Source: a virus. Taken from it: DNA of 21,209 nt. How positions within the stretch are numbered: position 1 is the stretch's first letter; each line of letters begins with the position of its first letter. The position numbers were made by a program, and so were the translations under genes. The stretch spans positions 1 to 21,209 of IMG/VR virus record IMGVR_UViG_3300010430_000523. One strand, given 5' to 3'. The notes under the pieces are model-generated. The model searched no databases. It was not told where the DNA came from and saw only the letters and a list, made by a program, of their open reading frames with translations. This document shows positions 5,780-14,100 of the stretch, piece after piece.

Positions 5780-6042
5780 TGGCAAAGTTAATCGGAAAGA
5801 TCATGGCAGCAACAGGCAAGTACATCAAAGAGGGTGCTGAAAAAACCTCATGGACAAAGTGTGGAGTCCTGATGGAGACTGACAAGGGGTTCAGAATAAA
5901 ACTGGACGCAGTGCCACTGGGTGGTGACGGATGGTTTGCGGTATTCGAAGAGGATAACCAACACCAGAGTCAGGGGTCAGCACCGAAACCCGCTTCTGCG
6001 CCTTCTGGTGCGGTTGGTGATGATGACGATATACCGTTCTGA
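5776..6042 (+). CDS. Minimal single-stranded-DNA-binding-like protein with SSB C-terminal tail
   Basis: 88 residues from ATG 5776 (a second ATG at 5779 is also possible). Residues 1-60 look like a short beta-barrel: KTSWTKCGVLMETDKGFRIK (20 residues of a longer strand region), then LDAVPLGGDGWFAVFE. A Gln/Ser/Pro/Ala-rich linker leads to the terminal DDDDIPF, which is almost the same as the E. coli SSB tip that recruits recombination and repair proteins. The domain is about half the size of a normal SSB. The position after the annealing protein and exonuclease fits a phage SSB. Binding to DNA is inferred; the tail is seen directly. Confidence 0.7.
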   Translation: MMAKLIGKIMAATGKYIKEGAEKTSWTKCGVLMETDKGFRIKLDAVPLGGDGWFAVFEEDNQHQSQGSAPKPASAPSGAVGDDDDIPF

Positions 6043-6052
6043 GGAGGAACAT

Positions 6053-6442
6053 ATGAAAAAGACAGCACAAGAAGCAAACGAACGAACGAACAAGAATCTT
6101 GAAGTGTTGAATCCACAACTCGATGAGTTCTTCGCAAAGGATAATCCAGAGATCGATCTGACCAAAAGGCATGGCTACATCGTCATCCTGCTCAGTGACT
6201 CTGGAAAAGTGGATGAGGACGGTGACGAGGTACTGGCCTGTGTTGCAGCGAAGTCAGACATTGGACACACGGATATCCCGAGCGGGTTTCATAATCAGTT
6301 GGAATACGGTGGGTTTCTTACACCCATGTTAACCCTGCTGCATAATTCCATACCCGATTTGGCAACTGACGTTGTTGAGCGCGTGGGTAAGCTGAAAGTA
6401 GCAACCGAACTGCTGAAGGAATTGGAATCGGCTGAGTCATAA
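6053..6442 (+). CDS. Hypothetical protein (129 aa), last gene of the early operon
   Basis: Start at ATG 6053 is set by GAGGAGGAAC directly upstream; the open frame extends further upstream but overlaps the SSB-like gene. The protein is soluble and acidic, with a helical N-terminus (EANERTNKNLEVLNPQLDEFF; first part), a strand-like centre (GYIVILLSDSGKVDEDGDEV) and a helical C-terminus (VERVGKLKVATELLKELE). No catalytic motif is seen. It lies between the SSB-like gene and the terminator. No family recognised. Confidence 0.7.
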   Translation: MKKTAQEANERTNKNLEVLNPQLDEFFAKDNPEIDLTKRHGYIVILLSDSGKVDEDGDEVLACVAAKSDIGHTDIPSGFHNQLEYGGFLTPMLTLLHNSIPDLATDVVERVGKLKVATELLKELESAES

Positions 6443-6451
6443 CCAATCTGA

Positions 6452-6477
6452 CACGGTAGTCATATCATCCTACCGTG
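6452..6477 (+). other. Stem-loop between last early gene and terminator
   Basis: CACGGTAG (6452-6459) and CTACCGTG (6470-6477) form a perfect eight-base stem with a ten-base loop. No T-run follows, so it is not a terminator by itself. It lies ten bases after the stop of the last early gene and just before the strong terminator. It may protect the 3' end of the early mRNA or form the end of the convergent transcript. Confidence 0.5.
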
Positions 6478-6487
6478 GAACGAGGAG

Positions 6488-6519
6488 AGGGGCAGGACGC
6501 GAACACCTGCCCCTTTTTT
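6488..6519 (+). terminator. Rho-independent terminator ending the early operon
   Basis: AGGGGCAGG (6488-6496) pairs with CCTGCCCCT (6506-6514) across a nine-base loop, followed by a run of T to 6519. This is a classical intrinsic terminator in the plus direction. In the minus direction the same stem is followed by CTCCTCG, a poor T-run, so termination of the late transcript here would be weaker. The minus-strand stop codon of the last late gene (6518-6520) touches the T-run, so the two operons converge with almost no gap. Confidence 0.9.
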
Positions 6520-7138
6520 ATACCTCTCTGAGTGATACGTTGTCTACGCAACCAATGTAGTTTACATCTGCCTTCAGGATGAGACTGCCTGTAGCAATAG
6601 CAGTAAACTCTTCCACTATAGGACCGTTACCTGCTGTTCCAATCCCCACATCCCCACCAACAGTGGGTCTTATGAGTCCTGCCACGTAATTACTGACCGT
6701 ATACCGCAGTCTGTAAGTCTTACCAATCTCCAGTGTCGTACTCTGCGCCAGATCAGAATCACTTACCTGAACACCTGAGCAGCAAGCCTTTCCATCACTG
6801 ATAGTCCACCCCAAACCTTTTGCCCAGTCAGTGTCAGTTGCGAAGTCACCGTTGACAACAAGATTCGGGTTGACCGTCCCACCGTCTAACCAGAACTGAT
6901 ACCACCTCTCGTTGAGCGTACCCAGATACCCGAAGGCAGCAAGCCAACCTGAAGCAGCATCATTCCATGTGCCAGTGAACCCTGCTGCTGCGAACTGCTG
7001 TATCCACATCTCGTTCAGTGTTCCTGTGCGACCCTTACTCTCAAGCCACAGAATCTCAAGTTCGTTGATCGTAACAGGCACTGTAGCACCTGTTGAGTTC
7101 AGTAATGCTGCGTATTTTGCTTCATTCAATGTTGGCAT
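6518..7138 (-). CDS. Repeat-containing receptor-binding-like protein (206 aa)
   Basis: The N-terminal 87 residues hold five repeats starting at residues 3, 23, 40, 57 and 74, with the pattern T-(L/I/W)-N-(E/D)-x(n)-(F/W)-x-x-x-G (for example GTLNEMWIQQFAAAGFTG and GTLNERWYQFWLDGG). The last three intervals are exactly 17 residues. From about residue 92 (NPNLVVNGDFATDTDWAKGLG, then GWTISDGKACCSG) the protein resembles a carbohydrate-binding-module jelly roll of the kind common in phage tail proteins, ending VDNVSLREV. A tail-tip or decoration protein that binds surface glycan is likely. It starts at ATG 7138, overlapping the upstream gene by 17 bases. Confidence 0.7.
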   Translation of the reverse strand: MPTLNEAKYAALLNSTGATVPVTINELEILWLESKGRTGTLNEMWIQQFAAAGFTGTWNDAASGWLAAFGYLGTLNERWYQFWLDGGTVNPNLVVNGDFATDTDWAKGLGWTISDGKACCSGVQVSDSDLAQSTTLEIGKTYRLRYTVSNYVAGLIRPTVGGDVGIGTAGNGPIVEEFTAIATGSLILKADVNYIGCVDNVSLREV

Positions 7139-7355
7139 CGTCTTCTCCTGTTGTTGAGTTGATCTCTACCTGACAGTTGGGGTCTACGTCCCACGTCCTC
7201 AGAATATCATCTGCCTGTCTGGTTGATACGCCCTCAATGATAACGATACACCCCTCAGAGATCAGCACCTTCGCACCGACCGACTGAGAAGCACACCCAC
7301 CCCCGCACAGCAGGGCGCAAGCCATGAGGAGTGTGAGGATGGATGCACTATTCAC
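7122..7355 (-). CDS. Putative lipoprotein (77 aa)
   Basis: Starts at GTG 7355, overlapping the previous TGA. The first 21 residues form a hydrophobic stretch (SILTLLMACALLC) followed by GGGCASQS, so Cys21 is a plausible lipid-attachment site, although the lipobox is not ideal (Gly at -1 to -3). The mature part (EGCIVIIEGVSTRQADDILRT, first 20 or so residues) is soluble. It lies between a secreted protein and a tail-tip-like protein. It is not proline-rich as Rz1 is, so a spanin role is not supported; surface exclusion or an unknown envelope function are alternatives. Confidence 0.55.
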   Translation of the reverse strand: MNSASILTLLMACALLCGGGCASQSVGAKVLISEGCIVIIEGVSTRQADDILRTWDVDPNCQVEINSTTGEDDANIE

Positions 7356-7816
7356 TTACCGCAGGGTATCGGCTGCGTGAGTCTTCGGTACAGGTAACTT
7401 CCCTTACAGACCTCACCAACGCAGTAATATTTCACCCCGTTCCTGTACTCCAGATCGAATTCATATTGGAAGTAGATGTTATTGAAACCAAGTGGTTCGA
7501 GGCTTGCCGTACCTACCAGTTTCGTTTCAGTTCTGAAGTCCTTGAACTCGTCATCCACCTTGAACGTGTCATACATTGCGAGATACGTTCCACCAATCAT
7601 CGTGTACCAGACACTCTTGTCGCTGCGGTTGAAGGTGTAGAAGTAAGCAATGGTCACGTCACCATCCGACTCGATGTTGATACCCTCACCGTCACGCTCT
7701 GGGTCGTACCACGATCCCGTCATGCAGTTGTCGAGTGCCTGTGCCGTGTTGATCGTGAGTGACAGTAAAACTGCCATTACGATTACGAATAAAACATGGT
7801 TCATAAACTTCTTCAA
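7352..7816 (-). CDS. Secreted protein with GSWYDP-type motif (154 aa)
   Basis: Starts at TTG 7816, preceded by AGGAGAG with good spacing; the next ATG in frame lies inside the signal peptide. The N-terminus (KK, then NHVLFVIVMAVLLSLTINTA, then QALDNC) is a Sec signal peptide, cut probably after AQA. The mature protein begins with GSWYDPERDGEGINIESDGD, a motif I associate with exported proteins of gammaproteobacteria, where it is followed by aromatic strands (AYFYTF, VWYTMIGG). Cysteines in the mature part suggest disulfides. Such a host-like exported protein between tail genes is a candidate moron, altering the cell surface or acting during exit. Function unknown. Confidence 0.7.
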   Translation of the reverse strand: MKKFMNHVLFVIVMAVLLSLTINTAQALDNCMTGSWYDPERDGEGINIESDGDVTIAYFYTFNRSDKSVWYTMIGGTYLAMYDTFKVDDEFKDFRTETKLVGTASLEPLGFNNIYFQYEFDLEYRNGVKYYCVGEVCKGSYLYRRLTQPIPCGK

Positions 7817-7826
7817 AGTTACTCTC

Positions 7827-8102
7827 CTATGGTATGTATTGGTCTGCCATTAACTGCTCGACATATCCGTACAGGTCTTGCAGTGCTGCCTGACCCGCAG
7901 GCGGAAGGTCTGCTGCAGTAAGCTGAATGTTTGATCCTGTGACCAACGCACCCACGCTTCCGGTATTGCCGATGCAGTCCAGTGTTATAGTGTTTGGATC
8001 AAGAACCCAAGCAGCACCATCCCACTCAGGATTGTACAGCAGGTTTATCCTGAATAGGATCACCTCATCAATTGCGTGTGTTGGGGGTATCGGTGTTGCC
8101 AT
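7827..8102 (-). CDS. Small hypothetical protein downstream of the fiber (91 aa)
   Basis: Starts at ATG 8102, eight bases after the stop of the 2062-residue fiber gene, with AGGA upstream. It is proline- and glycine-containing (MATPIPPTHAIDEVILFRIN, then LYNPEWDGAAWVLDP) and ends in a helical segment (AGQAALQDLYGYVEQLMAD). Its position right after the fiber fits a fiber-associated or assembly protein, but no known chaperone family is recognised. Confidence 0.65.
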   Translation of the reverse strand: MATPIPPTHAIDEVILFRINLLYNPEWDGAAWVLDPNTITLDCIGNTGSVGALVTGSNIQLTAADLPPAGQAALQDLYGYVEQLMADQYIP

Positions 8103-8110
8103 AATTATTC

Positions 8111-11100
8111 CTATGCGTCATCTGTCTTATAAGTGATCGAGCCACATATCGTTATCGTACCAGTGGATATGTTCTGGAAGTTGTCGTAGTTGATTACCGT
8201 TGAGATATTTCGAGGAAACCACACGGAGATCGCAAGTTTGGTTGTATTCTGAACAGTTGCCAGTTGGTACTGACCATTCGTCTGGATGCTTGCTTGCAGG
8301 TATCGGGATATAGAACCAGTGTACTCATGCCCACTCTCTGGTTGAAAGTTCTGCGATTTGAACGGCAGACCATCAATTGCGAAGGCAGTTGATGAGGATG
8401 TGGATGTCGATCCGAACCTGACCCAGAATGAAACCGTTACCAGATTACCGATGCGAGTCCACTTCCCACCCTGCTCAAAGTAGTTGATCGTGCCTGACAC
8501 GCCACCAACATCCTTGTTGGCGATGGTCGGAGTCCATGAACCTTCGGTCTGCGTGAGGCCACCAATCGGCACACCGTTGACGTAGTAGCCATCGGATACG
8601 TTGACAGAACCTGCTCCGGTTGCGCCTGATGGTGAACCAACCTTCACCGCACCTGCATTGTCGATACGCATACGTTCAGTCGGTGTGTAATCTACGTCTG
8701 CTGTCAATCCACTATCTGTCAAGAAGGTGATAGCGCCAGATACATATCCGATACTTGCTGCGGTTGTGGCTGCGGGTCTGTGTAACCCTGCACTCCGGTA
8801 GATGTTGCTGAAGTTTATTAACTGGTTATTCGTACTCAACGCGCCCATGAACAGGCCACTATTCGTAACCGCAGCAGAGGCTGCCTCAGAGGGTACTGCC
8901 CTGAACGCACTATAGAACTTACCACCTGCGTATGCGGGTCTTGACTGAATTGCCCCATACCCCTGAAACGCAAATCCTCCTGTATCATCTACATCCAGTT
9001 TTGCGTTTGGAGAAGACGTAGCAATACCGACCCTGCCTGCGGAGTCGATAACAGCAGCAATATTAGTTGTACTGACCAAGAACTCCATCCTGTCGTCAGT
9101 CATGTTGTAACGTATCCGCCCTCTCTGTTGCCCTACTTCATCACCGAATGAAAGTGTCGATTGATGCGTTGACGCTGATATGATTGATACGGATGCGTTG
9201 CCAAACCCGCTGTTGTCAAATAGCCCTACCGTTGAACCCACAGGAGTCCACGCTCTTACCAACCCAGAACCGACTACATCAAGTTTCACTTCAGGACTCG
9301 TAGTACCAATACCGACATTGCCTGCGTTGTCGATGCGCATTCTTTCTGCTTGCGCCGTGTTGAACGACATATACTCATCGGTTGTGTGATACCGGATACG
9401 CCCACGGTTGTTGGCAGTCGGAGTCCCAAAAAGGATGCTCTGTGTATTATCAGCCGGACTCATAAACTGGATGTTCGTACCCGTACCGCTTTCAATAGAG
9501 ATTCCCGCGTTCGCATTCGGTGGAACTCCAGAATCTCCGTCAGATACGTGCAGGAGGCCTGCAGGACTCGTAGTACCTATACCGACATTGCCTGCGGAGT
9601 CGATGCGCATACGTTCGGTATTGTCAGTAGCGAACACCATCGCAGATAGTTCATAATTCCACAGGTATGCCGCAGCAGCACCCTGAGTTATCGAAAACCC
9701 ATCATTCACAGTATGACCACTACCATCGTAGGTCATCTGGAATCCAGAATTTGTTGTACCTGCAACATGGAGTCTCTGAACAGGAGCAGTAGTACCAATA
9801 CCGACATTGCCTGTCGATCCCTCAATCCGCATTTTTTCATTCGCACTTGCAGTTCCATCTGCGGATACATTAAATGTCAAACTATAGTCTGCGTCACTGT
9901 AGGCAAGCTGCATAAGCACTTGATTGACGGGAGTACCCAACCGAAACCCAATCTTCTTACCGACATCACCGAACACCCCCACATAGGCATTGGTCGCTGC
10001 CTTCCCTTCGAATGATGCTATATCCGCACTGCCCCCCGTACCGAGACCAAGGTCGGTCTCTGAAACGTGGAGTAATGCTCTTGGAACAGTCGTACCGATA
10101 CCGAAATTGGCAGTGGCAGCGAATGTAACCGGATTGGAGTGACCCGTGTTCCAGTCAAACTTCACACCGTCCCAGTACCTGCCATACGTCCAACCGTCAG
10201 CAGGGAGGTCATCATCATTGATGAAGGATGAGATATCCTGCCAGTAGGTCGCGTAGTCCACGGAAGAAGATTTCGACAGTACCTCATTCTCCAGACCACC
10301 CGTAGGCATCCTGCTCTTTGGATTGCCTATCATGGCAAAGAAGATCGGAGCGAGGTCAGGGATGACTTCCAGTGGATCACTGAGGTATATGGTGATCGGA
10401 ACTTCCCACCACGTTGTGTGATCAACTGCTGCGGAATCTACCGTGTAGTAGTAGCTGAACCCGTCACTCTCATCCACAAAACCGAGGAAGTCTCCCGCTG
10501 CCAGTTGTGATGCCCACACCCTGATGGTGTTTCCGTTGACTGTCTCGTCACTGATCGAGGCAATGGTCGCCAGTGCTGCGTCTGTGTTGTTTATCTTTGC
10601 GAAACCTGCAGTCGGATCGGTCACGGTATTATCCGTGCTGTATGTGAACTCAAACCGGATGCCACCCGCAGGTATCACCGTCAGGTTCTGCCACGTACCA
10701 TCGTCTGACAGGTATCTGCCCTGCTCCAGACCATCAGGATTTGAAACGAAACCGAATGTTCCCGCACCATCGAAACGTGCTGCTGCCTCGATTGCCACAC
10801 CGTAGCTTGTGTTCAGTATTCTGGTTGATACCCTGACCATCTCAGACGGAAGCAGGTTGAGTGGTTCGTCTATCGGTTTATCCACACCATCCAGTGAGAA
10901 GTAAGTCCCTGCTGCGGGTCTGACTTCAATAATCAGGTCAGATGTAGCACCGTCATTCCATATGAGGATGTCGGATACTGTCTCAGTGCCAGTTATATTC
11001 TGATCTGGCGGAGGGAGTTGGCAGAAGTTTGGCGGAGAGTCGAAGCGTAACTTCTCATCCCATACCGCAGTGTAGTCATCCTGCTTTATCTCCCATCTGG

Positions 11101-14100
11101 CAAGGTCATTGGACTCAGTCTGCGAGTAGACCTTTTCCCATGTGCCATTCAATCTTCCATACGTCACCGAATCCACAGGTGCTTCTGGAATGATGAACGG
11201 GAGGTTCAGGATGTCTGGGTAGTCGGTAAACTTGAACGTACCGTCATCTGACAGGTGTTGTCGTATTGGTGTCGTTGGATAGAAGAACGGAGGATTCAGG
11301 ATGTCTGGGTAGTTAGTAAATTTCCACGTACCATCGTCTGACAGGTGCTTTTTCTCTTCTGTTACAGGATCAGGAACGTAGCCAGATGTACCTGCACCCT
11401 CAAACACGTCAGGTGTGAAGTCTCCGCTACCACCTCCACTACCACCCAGAAGGATCAAGTCCCAGTCTGGTGACTGTGCCAACTGTTGGAAGTTGAAGTT
11501 GATACCGTAACCATTGTTCGGATCGACTGCCTGAGTCACACCATCGTACTGAAGGAACGAGTCGATGGCAGCAAAGACAGGATTGGTCAGGAACTTGTCT
11601 GCCTCAAACACGAACTTGGTTGGCTGAGAGACAGGAATCTCTGCGGTCATCGTTGTGACCTCATCGTCAGGGATGAGTCCTGTCGATGCGCTCAGTGAGA
11701 CGGAATACTCTACATATGTAATCTGATCTACTGGTGGAGCAAGCACCGTGTACGTTCTGAGGTTGGTCGGTATTGCAGTCTCAACAAACTGTACCGTTGA
11801 ACCTGCAATAATACCCAGTAACTCTGCGCTACGGTCAGTGGCATTCAGATCGGTCTTGTCGATCCTCAGAATCGTGTTCGCGTTATTGTGATTCCAGTTC
11901 TGTGCCGGTGGTGCGCCAACATTCTGTGCGCCTTCTGAAATCCAACCACCCGTCACCTGTGACGTGCTGCCGTAGTTATCCGACTCCAGATACAGAAGAA
12001 TCTCAGCACCCGCAGCAAATAATTTACTACCAATCCCAATCGTGTTCCACTCACCTGCTGTCAGATCAGTGTTCTCCAGTGGCAGTCGTGAGGACTGCGG
12101 TGTAGCACCGTTCGGGTCTTCGATGGAAACTATCGTGTAGTGCGTGTCAACCGTGACCTCTGGTATCCACACCTGCAGCGCACGAACCTCACCGGACTCT
12201 GTGAAGGTGACGTAATAACCAGACCTGACCTGTGATGAGTTCTGGAACGTGGCGAATGGTGGGTCTGGTGGGTATATCGGTACAACACCACCAACCTCTG
12301 TCGGGAACGGGTACTCCTCAGTTGCCACGTTAGCCACGGCAATGTAGGTGCTGTTGTTCGTCCACGTCTCAGGCGGATAGATAACCCCACCCACGTAGGT
12401 CTTCAGGTACTTGTTGCGCCAGTCTGGGATGAACTCATCAATATTCCATTGGAGTAACTGTGCATCCTCCATCGGGTTTGTGATGTTGACATCTGTGTGC
12501 TGATTGAACGGGGTGATAGGGTCTGCATCCAGACCGTATAGCTTGTGCGCCTGCTGATGATGATTGTCTACAGTGATGCCATTGAGGAGATCGTGATCCG
12601 TGATCGGTGTTCCACCACCACCAACTCCCGCACCAATACCAACCGGACTCCAGACAGATTGCCCCGCAACCCAATTCGAAGCAGTTCTACGTGCCACAAC
12701 ATGACCAAGCAATACCGCAGACTGAAGCAGGTACGGAACAACCGTGTTTGCGTCATCGGCACTGATGCTTGCCAGTGCAGCAGAGAAGTTTGCGTAGGTG
12801 TTCTGACCCCAGAGCATCCAGTAGTTGTTCGCCTGATCCAGATACAGACGTTGGATCGTTGAGGTCGTTGCAGCACCACTAATGGATTCAACTGTGCCTG
12901 CGTTGTCGTACATGGATGCGTCAATTATGCTGCCAAGTGCGCCAACATCTGTGAAGTCACGGTTGGTGTACTTGAACAGGATAGGACTGCTGAAAGGTAG
13001 TGCCTCTCTATTCGGATCGGACTTGTCGTTGTGCCAGTTCCGGTTGTTCTCCCAGATAACCCCTTCATCTATCTCAAGCTGAAATGATGCTATCTCACGT
13101 GTCGCTCCACCACTGATGATGGTGGTCGGTGAGAGTACAGAGACTGCTATCTCGCGCAGTGTTTCTGCTGCCTGATTGATGACCTTCGGGTTAGATACAT
13201 CTTCCCATACCGTGCCGTTGTGTATTGTGACACCAAGAAAGACTTCCAACCTTCCAAGAGAGGGGGTCGGTGCTTGTGAATACTGCTTCAGTTCACCTAC
13301 AAATACAGATACGCCACCACGTTGAGGCGGAACTGCGGGTACACCTGTGGATGCCATTGAGTACCAGACTATGCTACCTGCCACGGGTGGTTCTGCTGTG
13401 ATCGGTTCGTTGATCTGACCCCACTGGATACCAATAAGAACAGGGGGGTCTGATGGGTCTGTGTAACTATCAACTGCAATACCAAGACCCGCAACGATCT
13501 CAACCTCGTCAGCTGTACTTGAAATAGACCAGAACTGATCATCCCACAACGAACCCTCTGGATCGGCCTGATCCAATGCCCACGTAGCATCCGTGGAGGG
13601 ACTGCCTATATTTATCTCGCCACCACTGATCAGACCAGTAGGCCACGATTCAGCAGCAGCAGCACGATTCCTCCACATCCCAGTATCGGCATCCCACCAT
13701 AACCCCTGACCCTCTTTTAACTCGTCTGTGGTTGTATCGACATCGGTATGGCTCTCGATATCATGTAGCTGTGGGTGGTGCTGATCAGGTGTGACATCCA
13801 ACAGATCGTCATGGTAGATCGCGCCAGTGTTCGGAAGGAATCTGACCTGAACGGGTGCTTCTTGAATGCTTGGTATATCCTGATTGAGATACTGTGTTGG
13901 AACTACGGCAATCGTGAAGTATTCCTCCGCAAAGAAGCGAACAGGTATCGCTGTTGTTGTGTATATTGCAGTGGAGTTTGGAGGTTCTTGCCCGATAATG
14001 GCAATGCCTGTGCCAACCGCAAGAGCAGCGATGATAGGACTGATGTCACTACCATGCTTGGTGAAGTAGCTGATCCTGATCTCTCTGACCAGTTCGAAGT

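Noticed and set aside
1-6442. Integrase, attachment site or lysogeny module next to the Cro-like gene
   Set aside because: No recombinase of the tyrosine or serine type, no CI-like repressor and no tRNA-like attachment site are visible; lysogeny cannot be claimed from this window.
7122-7355. Rz1-type spanin
   Set aside because: The mature part is not proline-rich, no Rz-like partner overlaps it, and no lysis genes are nearby.
6518-10110. Diversity-generating retroelement target in the fiber or binding protein, prompted by the BPP-1-like capsid
   Set aside because: No reverse transcriptase is present, and no template/variable repeat pair differing at adenines was found. The repeats seen differ at many bases and encode structural units.
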